DNA of 7,763 nt, taken from contig USSI01000059.1 in the NCBI GenBank assembly GCA_900557315.1, positions 1 through 7,763 of the forward strand. The letters are read 5' to 3'. The translations under genes and the position numbers were made by a program. Every line of letters begins with the position of its first letter. Within the stretch, counting starts at the first letter, position 1. This DNA is from an uncultured Butyricicoccus sp. Lineage in GTDB: Bacteria; Bacillota; Clostridia; Oscillospirales; Butyricicoccaceae. Under the pieces are notes generated by a model. It was not told the DNA's origin and did no database searches. It saw nothing but the letters and a program-made list of their open reading frames with translations. This document shows, in pieces, positions 1 to 6,755 of this stretch.

Positions 1-1
1 T

Positions 2-2935
2 GTATTCTCCACCGCGGATGAGCAGGATTTCTACAACCTCGCGGACATCTACACCACCTGTGTACTGTTCCCGCGCCTGCGCACCGAGCCGAATATCTTT
101 GGGCAGCAGGGCATCCGCATCGAGTATGCGGACGGCAAGGCGCAGTACAACGGTATCGTGTACAACGAGCTGCGCCTGCGCAACTTGGACACGGCGCAGA
201 ATTCACTGAACTTTGTGTCCAGCCAGATGTACGAAAACCTGTATGGGGACACCTCACCCACGTTTGACGCGGGCGGCGCGATCCCGGATATTTTCGACCT
301 GACCTATGAGGACGTGATGCGGGTGTACGACACCTGCTACACGCCCTCCAACATGCTGGTCTATACGGCGGGCGAGCAGGATATCGGCAAGACGCTCGCC
401 ATGCTGGACGGCTATCTGGACGAGGCCGACGCCGGGAGCACGCCGGATATCCAGATCGAGGCCGAACCCATTGCACAGACGCAGACTGTGCAGGAGTACA
501 ACGTCACGGACGCGACGCAGACGGTGGATATCGGCTTCATGGCGCACGGCCCGAGCCTGCTGGACACCAAAAAGACCGAGGCGTGGGGCGCGCTGCTCAC
601 CTGTTTGCAGCGGACCCTGCGCGAACAGTTCCCGGATGCGCTCGCGTACACGGTGGGCGGCAATTCGGGCGGCATTTATAACGTCGGCGTGATCCTGTCG
701 CAGGTGCCGGTGGCGCAGAAGGACGCGGCGGCCGCGGCGATGCAGCAAGCGCTGGACGATGTCGCGCAGAACGGCATCCCGTCCGACACGCTGAACAGCG
801 CGCTCGACCAGCAGGAGGAAGCCCAGCAGTTCGGTCGCGAAGAGGTGTTTATGGGCTTTACCTATGCGGGTGACCCGCTGGCCTGCGTCGGCCGCGCGGA
901 TGTAATCACCGGCCTGCGGAACGATCAGGCGTACTTCAAGGCGCTCGCTGCCGAGTGGAGGGACAGCCCGTATCAGACCATTGTGGTATCGGGCAACGGC
1001 GCGTCGCAGCCGGCGGCGTATGAGCCGAATCTGACCGCCGCAGAGCTTGAGCAGGTGAAGCAGGACACCGCAGACTTTAACACTTGGCTCGACCAGCCGG
1101 ACGACCCGGAGGTGCTCGCCCGCCTGCCCCTGCTTGATCTGGCAGATTTCGCGGACGACCCGTTCTCCATGAACCAGGAGAGCGAGACAGCAGGCGGTGT
1201 GACGTACTACTTCAACGAGGATGCCGGGAGCGAAGCGCCGTCCTTCTCGATTTACTTCCCGGTGGAGATTAAAAACGAGGACGCTGATCTATGGTGCCTG
1301 CTGTGCGAGTTTTTGGGAGACCGCATGGAGGAAGCGGGGCTTTCGGCCTATATCGGCGTGACCTCGGGCGAGCAGTACGGCGACCCGGACACCCTGCACC
1401 CGGCGCTTTCCATCGGCGGCTCGGGCGAAGCAGGCAAGGCTGGGGAGGCCGTGCAGGCGCTGGCCGCATGGCTGCAAAACCCGCCGCTGGACGATGCAGA
1501 TGCATTGCGCGCGTTTCTGACCGAGCGGAAAAGCGCCCTGCGCGCGCTGTACAGCGACCCGTATTACTATGAATACAGCATGATGCTGCAGGCCAGCACC
1601 CAGCCCAACCGCTTTATGAACAGCATCCCGGCGGGTTTTGTCGGCTCGTCCATGTCGTACAAGAGCTTTATTGACGAAGCGGTGGACAATCCGGATGGCG
1701 ATGCGGCGCTTCTCGAGCAGATGCGCGACCTGCTGGACTGCGCACTGCAGCGCACGGGCGTTTCTGCCGACTTCACCGGCAGCCAGGCGGACTATACGTC
1801 TTTCCGGCAGGCCGCGGCGGACTTTGTAACGTCCCTGCCCGTCGGAACAGGCGCATCCTCGTGCGAATGGCTGCCGCAGGGCTGGCCGAGCGCGCTGGTG
1901 GTCTCCTCGAACACGCAGGACTCCAACCATGTGATGCTGGTCGGGCAGTTTGACGAAACGCCGGAAAACATGGCCGCATATACCGTGCTTGGTTCAGTGC
2001 TGACCGCGAAATACATGCTGCCCGAACTGCGCGACCGGCGCGGCGCATACGGCGCAAGCCTGCGCTTTGACGCGAACGGCGTGACCATGGTTTCCTCGGG
2101 CGGCGTGAGCGTGGACGAAGCGGTCGGGGTGTTCCGCGCCGCGGCGGCGTTCGTCCGCACGATGAGCCTGGCGCCGAGCGAGCTGGCGGGCTTCAAGGTC
2201 AGCGCGATCAACGAGTTTGACATGAATGCAGAATGGGAACGCACAAGTGGGTTGAGCCTGGCGCGTGCGGGCCGCACCCAGGAGGACTACGCGGCAGAGC
2301 GTGCCGCCATCCTTGCAGTCACTGAGGACGACCTTAAGGCGTGCGCGGATGAGATTGAGCGCATGATCGAGCAGGCGGCGGTATTCGCGCAGACGACTAA
2401 GTCAGCGGCAGAGGCCGTGCAGTACCCGTTTGCCGCGCGTGTGGACGCGGATACGGGCAAGGTCACGCCGCTGCTGCAGGACAGCATTCCGGCATCAAGC
2501 GACACCACCCCAATCACCCGCGGCGAGGTCGCAGACCTGCTGGCGGACAGCCTTGTTGACCAGAGTGCAGCGGAACAGCCGGCGCTTGCGCGGTTCACTG
2601 ATGTCACGCCGGGCAGCGCGCAGGCAGACGCGCTCGCCAAGCTGCACGACCGCGGTGTGCTGAACGGCTACGCGGAGGGCAGCTACCACCCGGATGCACA
2701 GATCACCCGTGCGGAGTTCTGCGTGATCGCGTCTGCGCTGTCGGACAATACCTCGTTGGATGGCGCGCCGTCGTTTACCGACGTGCCGGATGGCTACTGG
2801 GCGCGGGATGTGATTTCAAAAATGGCCGCGCAGGGCATCCTGCAAGGGGACGGCGAAGGCACATTCCGGCCGGAGGACCCGATCACCCATCAGGAAGCGA
2901 CGCTGATTTTGCAGCGCCTTTCTGCAGTAGTTTAG
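2..2935 (+). CDS. M16C (PreP/insulinase-like) metallopeptidase with C-terminal SLH repeats, 5'-truncated
   Basis: The frame is open from base 2 and gives 977 residues before TAG at 2933-2935. The start, any signal peptide and the zinc-binding HxxEH motif lie upstream. Residues 1-27 (DFYNLADIYTT, then VLFPRL) and GIVYNELR (50-57) match the region after HxxEH in presequence protease/M16C peptidases. Glu56 (167-169) sits where the family has its third zinc ligand. The second peptidase half carries the R/Y substrate-binding signature RGAYGA (680-685; 2039-2056). The C-terminus has one partial SLH motif (PITRGEV, from 2510) and two full ones (2594-2740, 2774-2920). M16C enzymes degrade peptides inside a closed chamber and many are intracellular. 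SLH motifs bind secondary cell-wall polymers, so I infer an exported, wall-anchored enzyme. Activity cannot be judged without the missing HxxEH. The GTG at 158 is internal to the conserved block and is not the start. The peptidase-family call is firm; substrate is unknown. Confidence 0.88.
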   Translation, partial: VFSTADEQDFYNLADIYTTCVLFPRLRTEPNIFGQQGIRIEYADGKAQYNGIVYNELRLRNLDTAQNSLNFVSSQMYENLYGDTSPTFDAGGAIPDIFDLTYEDVMRVYDTCYTPSNMLVYTAGEQDIGKTLAMLDGYLDEADAGSTPDIQIEAEPIAQTQTVQEYNVTDATQTVDIGFMAHGPSLLDTKKTEAWGALLTCLQRTLREQFPDALAYTVGGNSGGIYNVGVILSQVPVAQKDAAAAAMQQALDDVAQNGIPSDTLNSALDQQEEAQQFGREEVFMGFTYAGDPLACVGRADVITGLRNDQAYFKALAAEWRDSPYQTIVVSGNGASQPAAYEPNLTAAELEQVKQDTADFNTWLDQPDDPEVLARLPLLDLADFADDPFSMNQESETAGGVTYYFNEDAGSEAPSFSIYFPVEIKNEDADLWCLLCEFLGDRMEEAGLSAYIGVTSGEQYGDPDTLHPALSIGGSGEAGKAGEAVQALAAWLQNPPLDDADALRAFLTERKSALRALYSDPYYYEYSMMLQASTQPNRFMNSIPAGFVGSSMSYKSFIDEAVDNPDGDAALLEQMRDLLDCALQRTGVSADFTGSQADYTSFRQAAADFVTSLPVGTGASSCEWLPQGWPSALVVSSNTQDSNHVMLVGQFDETPENMAAYTVLGSVLTAKYMLPELRDRRGAYGASLRFDANGVTMVSSGGVSVDEAVGVFRAAAAFVRTMSLAPSELAGFKVSAINEFDMNAEWERTSGLSLARAGRTQEDYAAERAAILAVTEDDLKACADEIERMIEQAAVFAQTTKSAAEAVQYPFAARVDADTGKVTPLLQDSIPASSDTTPITRGEVADLLADSLVDQSAAEQPALARFTDVTPGSAQADALAKLHDRGVLNGYAEGSYHPDAQITRAEFCVIASALSDNTSLDGAPSFTDVPDGYWARDVISKMAAQGILQGDGEGTFRPEDPITHQEATLILQRLSAVV
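2510..2920 (+). repeat. SLH (S-layer homology) repeat tract in the M16 protein
   Basis: Two complete SLH motifs of about 49 residues (2594-2740 and 2774-2920) each begin with FTDV and carry a G-x-L-x-G turn, a G-S/T-[YF]-x-P-[DE] segment and an IT-x-x-E helix start. Only the tail of a further motif (PITRGEVADLL, from 2510) precedes them. The TRAE-type signature is ITRGE, ITRAE and ITHQE in the three units, so the last lacks the usual Arg. SLH domains normally work as three motifs binding a pyruvylated wall polymer. An incomplete first unit and a changed last signature make strong wall binding less certain. Confidence 0.85.
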
Positions 2936-2967
2936 CACGATTTAAGTAAAAAACAGAACAGAAAACA

Positions 2968-2997
2968 GAAAAGCGTCCATTTGGACGCTTTTCTTTC
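2968..2997. terminator. Bidirectional intrinsic terminator between convergent genes
   Basis: A perfect 11-bp stem, GAAAAGCGTCC (2968-2978) with GGACGCTTTTC (2983-2993), closes a 4-nt ATTT loop. The T-rich run TTTTCTTT (2989-2996) follows on the plus strand. The minus strand reads TTTTCTGTTTTC after the same stem. It starts 32 nt after the M16 gene stop and 6 nt beyond the stop of the minus-strand small gene, so it probably ends both transcripts. Confidence 0.88.
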
Positions 2998-2999
2998 GC

Positions 3000-3224
3000 C
3001 TAAAATTTCTCGTAGTAGCCCTCGCCGCCGTTTGCCAGCGACTTGATTGCCTGCTCGCTGCGTGCGGCAGGGTCGTCCGCGATGGAGACCGCGTCGGTCA
3101 GCGTCTCACGGGTTTCGCGCGGCAGGTCGAAAAAGCGGTCCATGGCGCGCGTGTTGTGCCCCAACTCATTCAAAAAGGAAAAGGGGATGTCCGCGGACAC
3201 CTGCTTTTTCCGGTCGTCTTTCAT
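3000..3224 (-). CDS. Small protein of unknown function (74 aa)
   Basis: The ATG (3224-3222) is chosen because the minus strand has a strong ribosome binding site, GAAAGGAGCG (3240-3231), whose GGAG lies 8 nt upstream. The open frame can be extended upstream to 3320, but that start lacks such a site and would overlap rlmD. The product is soluble and highly charged, with no signal peptide or membrane segment. It has a basic N-terminus (MKDDRKKQ), a middle segment with FSFLNELGHN and FFDLPRETRETL, a likely helical second half, and an aromatic, glycine-containing tail (GGEGYYEKF). I do not recognise the family. A good ribosome binding site and a terminator 6 nt past the stop argue that it is real and monocistronic. 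It is convergent with the M16 gene and divergent from rlmD. No function can be assigned from context. Confidence 0.72.
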   Translation of the reverse strand: MKDDRKKQVSADIPFSFLNELGHNTRAMDRFFDLPRETRETLTDAVSIADDPAARSEQAIKSLANGGEGYYEKF

Positions 3225-3242
3225 GCTGATCGCTCCTTTCGA

Positions 3243-3272
3243 TTGCAGTATGTGCCGGAAGCATGGTATAAT
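3243..3272 (+). promoter_or_regulatory. Extended -10 sigma-A-type promoter for rlmD
   Basis: The -35 candidate TTGCAG (3243-3248) and the perfect -10 TATAAT (3267-3272) are separated by 18 nt. TGG directly upstream of the -10 gives an extended -10 element. The predicted transcription start is near 3279, leaving a leader of about 28 nt before the rlmD ATG at 3307. The ribosome binding site AGGAG (3291-3295) stands 11 nt from that ATG, a little longer than usual. Confidence 0.75.
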
Positions 3273-3306
3273 ACAGAAATAACACGAAAAAGGAGCGCCG
3301 CTTGCA

Positions 3307-4950
3307 ATGGAGCTTGCCAAAAATAAAATTTACCGGTGCCAGATCACGGACTATACTTCGGATGGCACGGGCTTTGCAAAAATCGAAGGCCGTGCAGTGT
3401 TTGTGCCGCGCACGGCGGTAGGGGATCAGTGCGATGTGCGCATTGTCAAGGTGACGAAAAATGTGGCGTTCGGCCGGGTGGAAAAGCTGGTCGTGCCGTC
3501 AGCGGCGCGCATCATGCCCGCCTGCCCGGTGGCGGATAAGTGCGGCGGCTGCTGCTATCAGCACATCACCTATGAAGAGGAACTGCGCGCCAAGGAGAAA
3601 AAAGTGCGCGACGCGCTCACCCGCATCGGTGGGCAGGACGGCGCGAAGCTGCTGGGCATCACGGGCGCGCCCACAACCGAGCACTACCGCAACAAGGCGC
3701 AGTATCCGGTCGGACGGGACAGGGACGGCAATATTGTCACCGGCTTTTACCGCCCGCGCAGCCATGATATCGTGCCGGTCGAGCAGTGCCTGATCCAGTC
3801 CGAAAAGGCCGACCGCATTGCGGCGGCGGTGCGCGGCTGGATGCAGGACTACGACGTACCGCCCTATGATTACGGCACAAAACGCGGCGCGGTGCGGCAT
3901 ATTTACGTCCGCGTGGGAGAAAAAAGCGGGGAAAGCCAGCTGACGCTCATCGCAGCGACGCGCAAAATGCCCGCGCTGGACGAGCTTACGCGCCGTCTGC
4001 GAGAGCAGGAGCCGTCTCTGACCGGTATTCTGCTCAACCACAACCAGCGGGGCGACAATGTGATCCTGGGCGATAAAACCGACGTGCTCTGGGGCGAGCC
4101 GATGCTGGAGGACCGGCTGTGCGGGCATTCGTTCCTGCTCTCGCCCGAAGCGTTTTACCAGGTCAACCACGCGCAGGCCGAAAAGCTGTACGCGTGCGCG
4201 CTTGACTTCGCGGAACTCACCGGACAGGAGACCGTAATCGACCTGTACTGCGGCGCGGGCACAATCACCCTTGCGCTTGCGGAACAGGCAAAGCAGGTAA
4301 TCGGCGTGGAGATCGTGCCCGAGGCGGTGGAAAATGCAAAACAGAACGCGGCGCGCAACGGGATGGACAATGTGGAATTTCTGTGCGCGGACGCGGGGCA
4401 GGCCGCGCGCCAGCTGGCGCAGCGCGGCGTGGCGCCCGACGTGCTCGTGGTTGACCCACCGCGCAAAGGGCTGGACGAACTGGCGCGTGACGCGATCCTC
4501 AGGATGCTCCCGCCGCGGGTGGTATATGTGTCGTGCGACCCGGCAACGCTCGCACGCGATATCGCGGAGCTTTGCGGCGCAGGGTATGTGCTCGAGCGGG
4601 CGCAGGCGTTTGATCTGTTCCCACGGACAAACCATGTCGAGACGGTTGTCTTACTTTCCAAGGGAGAAATCGACTCGAAGAAAGTGCGTGTGGAGTTTTC
4701 TCTGGAGGACATGGATATGTCCGGGTTCCAGAAGGGTGCGACCTATGAGCAGATCAAAGCGTATGTGCTGAAACATACTGGCTTGAAGGTATCTTCTCTG
4801 TACATCTCCCAGGTCAAGCGGAAATGTGGGCTGGATGTTGGGCAGAACTATAATCTGTCGAAGAAGGAAGATGCCAAAGTGCCGCAGTGCCCGCCGGAAA
4901 AGGAAGCGGCGATTATGGATGCACTGAAGCATTTTCAAATGCTTGAATAG
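3307..4950 (+). CDS. rlmD: 23S rRNA (uracil-5-)-methyltransferase RlmD/RumA family, with C-terminal extension
   Basis: The 547-residue protein makes 5-methyluridine in 23S rRNA using S-adenosylmethionine. In order it shows an N-terminal TRAM RNA-binding domain (about 1-60); Fe-S cluster cysteines C73-x5-C79-GG-C82 plus C161 (VEQC); a Rossmann methyltransferase fold with motif I DLYCGAGT (312-319); DPPRKGLD (383-390); the catalytic Cys410 in YVSCDPAT; and the family-ending NHVETVVLLS (442-451). Residues 452-547 form an extra domain (EFSLEDMDMSGF, ATYEQIKAYV, QVKRKCG, PQCPPEKE). From memory this extension recurs on clostridial RlmD proteins, whereas ordinary members end near 450 residues. GC falls from over 60% to about 50% near the start of the extension. 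The exact target (U1939, U747 or both, as in RlmCD) cannot be told from sequence alone. Confidence 0.93.
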   Translation: MELAKNKIYRCQITDYTSDGTGFAKIEGRAVFVPRTAVGDQCDVRIVKVTKNVAFGRVEKLVVPSAARIMPACPVADKCGGCCYQHITYEEELRAKEKKVRDALTRIGGQDGAKLLGITGAPTTEHYRNKAQYPVGRDRDGNIVTGFYRPRSHDIVPVEQCLIQSEKADRIAAAVRGWMQDYDVPPYDYGTKRGAVRHIYVRVGEKSGESQLTLIAATRKMPALDELTRRLREQEPSLTGILLNHNQRGDNVILGDKTDVLWGEPMLEDRLCGHSFLLSPEAFYQVNHAQAEKLYACALDFAELTGQETVIDLYCGAGTITLALAEQAKQVIGVEIVPEAVENAKQNAARNGMDNVEFLCADAGQAARQLAQRGVAPDVLVVDPPRKGLDELARDAILRMLPPRVVYVSCDPATLARDIAELCGAGYVLERAQAFDLFPRTNHVETVVLLSKGEIDSKKVRVEFSLEDMDMSGFQKGATYEQIKAYVLKHTGLKVSSLYISQVKRKCGLDVGQNYNLSKKEDAKVPQCPPEKEAAIMDALKHFQMLE

Positions 4951-4962
4951 GGACCACTTCTT

Positions 4963-5003
4963 AATTAAAGACCAACTGCTATGATGGCGGTCGGTCTTTA
5001 ATT
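4963..5003. terminator. Long stem-loop after rlmD; probable weak bidirectional terminator
   Basis: AATTAAAGACC (4963-4973) pairs perfectly with GGTCTTTAATT (4993-5003). After one A-C mismatch the stem continues for five more pairs, one a G-U, around a 7-nt loop (4980-4986). It lies 12 nt after the rlmD stop. No separate T-run follows on the plus strand; the only U-rich stretch is the TCTTTAATT of the stem itself. Termination is therefore likely but not certain. An alternative role is a recombination or regulatory inverted repeat at the edge of the restriction-modification island. Confidence 0.5.
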
Positions 5004-5064
5004 CAAGCCGGTATTACTAGTGAAATGGTATGATTTTAGAATTGTTTGCGATTGATTCCCTTTG

Positions 5065-5093
5065 TTGACGGTCGCGCTTATCTAGGGTACAAT
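5065..5093 (+). promoter_or_regulatory. Near-consensus sigma-A-type promoter for hsdM-hsdS
   Basis: TTGACG (5065-5070) and TACAAT (5088-5093) are separated by exactly 17 nt, each one base from consensus. Transcription should begin near 5100, giving a leader of about 36 nt. A second perfect TATAAT (5107-5112) lies downstream but has no recognisable -35 at the right spacing. The hsdM ribosome binding site is GAGG (5123-5126), 9 nt before the ATG. Confidence 0.78.
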
Positions 5094-5135
5094 TATACTG
5101 GATTGTTATAATAAGTTGAAATGAGGTATTAAACT

Positions 5136-6755
5136 ATGGCTAAGGCCACTAAAAAAGATAAAGAGGTAACTTTGGAAACAGTTCTATGGAACTGCCGCGT
5201 GGCCTTGCGTGGTGTTGGCAGTACGGAAAAGAATCGAGATGCCGTCATTGGTCTGGCATTCCTGAAGTTTGCCGGAGATAAATTTGAAAAGCGCCGTGCA
5301 GAAATCAAAGAACAGTACGGTGATATTCCCGTGTTTTTGGAGAAGCATTCATTTTACAATGCGGTGAACGTGTTCTATTTAAAGGAGACTGCACGTTGGT
5401 CTTACATCGTCAAAAATGCGGGATCAAATGAAATTGCTGTGATCCTGGATCAGGCGATGTCTGATATTGAGGTAGATAATCCTTCGCTGAAAGGCGCTCT
5501 CGCACAGAATCTTTATGCCACCCTGGGCGCACCTAAGGAGAAAATCAAGGCACTGATCGATGAAGTAAATAAAATTTCCGAATCTCGCTTTCATGAAGAA
5601 GACTTGATTGGCCGCGTATATGAGTATTTTCTGCAGGTGTATGCGGCAAGTGGAACCAAAGAAGATGGCGAGTTTTATACACCGGCCTGCGTGGTGAAGC
5701 TGATTGCAGAAATGATTGAACCGTTCAGCGGGACGGTTTATGATCCCTGCTGTGGTTCTGGAGGCATGTTCGTGCAATCGCATAAATTTGTGGAACGTCA
5801 TCAGGGCAACAGAGCAAATATTTCTGTCATTGGTCAGGAAAGCAACCCGGATACATGGCGACTCTGCAAAATGAACCTGGCTATTCGCGGTATCTCTCAT
5901 AACCTGGGAGAAAAGAACGATTCGACGTTTACAAATGACCTTCACAAAGATCGAAAGTTCGATTACATCATGGCAAACCCGCCTTTTAACCTCAAAGGCT
6001 GGCGTGGCGAAGACGAGCTGACGGATGATCCGCGTTGGCATGGCTACACAGTTCCCCGCACTTCCAATGCCAACTATGCCTGGATTCTTCACATGATTTC
6101 CAAGCTGGATGTAAACCACGGTATTGCAGGTTTCCTGCTGGCTAACGGAGCATTAAACGATCCCGATGAATATGAGAACCGGAAACGACTGCTTCAGAAT
6201 GATAAAGTGGAAGCAATTATCGTTCTTCCGCGCGATATGTTCTATTCCACCGATATTTCCGTAACCCTCTGGATTGTAAACATGAACAAAAAGGCTGGAA
6301 CCGTGAACGGCAGGCAAGTTCGTGACCGCAGCGGTGAAGTGCTCTTTATGGATTTGCGTCGGTGGGACAGCAATATCGAGGAAATTGTTATCGACAAGGG
6401 CAAGAAAAAGAAGAAGACGGTTCTGACCGACGAGCAAATAGCAGAAGTTAAGCGCGTCTATAATAGCTGGCAGTCCGTGGACACAACGCTTTATCAGGAT
6501 GTGCCGGAATTCTGTAAGTCGGTCAAAGTGCTGAAGAAAGACAAGGTCAACCCGGAGGATGTTTCCATCGAGGATAAAGACTGGTCCTTGGCGCCCAGCA
6601 AGTATATCGAATTTATTGATCATGATCTGGACATCGACTACAAAAAAGAAATGGCTCGAATTCAGGATGAAATGCGTCTGCTGCTGGCTTCAGAAGAACT
6701 CTCGCAGTCTATGTTGAAAGATGCTTTTAAGGGGATTGGTTATGGGATTGGGTAA
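5136..6755 (+). CDS. hsdM: Type I restriction-modification system DNA methyltransferase subunit M (HsdM)
   Basis: This 539-residue protein is the N6-adenine methyltransferase subunit of a Type I system. Two M subunits join one HsdS to modify adenines in a split target, using S-adenosylmethionine. The N-terminal helical HsdM domain spans about 12-150 (LETVLWNCRVAL, DAVIGLAFLKF). It is followed by GEFYTP (178-183), SAM-binding motif I DPCCGSGG (203-210) and catalytic motif IV NPPF (281-284), characteristic of gamma-class adenine methyltransferases. All motifs are intact and the length is normal for the family. A lysine-rich stretch (421-427) precedes a C-terminal helical region that probably contacts HsdS. 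ATG 5136 is preceded by GAGG at 9-nt spacing. The gene overlaps hsdS by 14 bp. GC of about 47% is well below that of rlmD, suggesting transfer. It could be modification-only if no hsdR lies nearby. Confidence 0.96.
   Translation: MAKATKKDKEVTLETVLWNCRVALRGVGSTEKNRDAVIGLAFLKFAGDKFEKRRAEIKEQYGDIPVFLEKHSFYNAVNVFYLKETARWSYIVKNAGSNEIAVILDQAMSDIEVDNPSLKGALAQNLYATLGAPKEKIKALIDEVNKISESRFHEEDLIGRVYEYFLQVYAASGTKEDGEFYTPACVVKLIAEMIEPFSGTVYDPCCGSGGMFVQSHKFVERHQGNRANISVIGQESNPDTWRLCKMNLAIRGISHNLGEKNDSTFTNDLHKDRKFDYIMANPPFNLKGWRGEDELTDDPRWHGYTVPRTSNANYAWILHMISKLDVNHGIAGFLLANGALNDPDEYENRKRLLQNDKVEAIIVLPRDMFYSTDISVTLWIVNMNKKAGTVNGRQVRDRSGEVLFMDLRRWDSNIEEIVIDKGKKKKKTVLTDEQIAEVKRVYNSWQSVDTTLYQDVPEFCKSVKVLKKDKVNPEDVSIEDKDWSLAPSKYIEFIDHDLDIDYKKEMARIQDEMRLLLASEELSQSMLKDAFKGIGYGIG

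Noticed and set aside
1289..1930. Minus-strand 213-residue open frame (and others) opposite the M16 gene
   Set aside because: Same reason: low-complexity Arg/Ala-rich translation, no ribosome binding site, and the plus strand encodes a recognised protein.
158..2935. GTG at 158 as the start of the M16 gene
   Set aside because: The same frame is open to base 2 and its translation there is conserved M16C sequence; the GTG codes for Val within the GIVYNE motif and no ribosome binding site precedes it.
3225..3320. Upstream extension of the minus-strand small gene to a start at 3320
   Set aside because: The extension overlaps the rlmD start and promoter, lacks a ribosome binding site, and an internal ATG at 3224 has an excellent one.
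3499..4635. Minus-strand 378-residue open frame opposite rlmD
   Set aside because: It is antisense to a clear enzyme gene in very GC-rich DNA, where long shadow frames are common; its translation is Arg/Ala/His-rich with no recognisable motif.
5089..5106. Inverted repeat ACAAT-N8-ATTGT around the hsdM transcription start as an operator
   Set aside because: Five-base arms in AT-rich sequence are expected by chance and no regulator gene is visible to support it.
5107..5112. Second TATAAT as an independent hsdM promoter
   Set aside because: No acceptable -35 lies 16-18 nt upstream; the TTGACG-17-TACAAT pair explains expression better.
5424..6119. Minus-strand 231-residue open frame opposite hsdM
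   Set aside because: It covers the motif I and motif IV region of HsdM on the opposite strand and shows no family features of its own.
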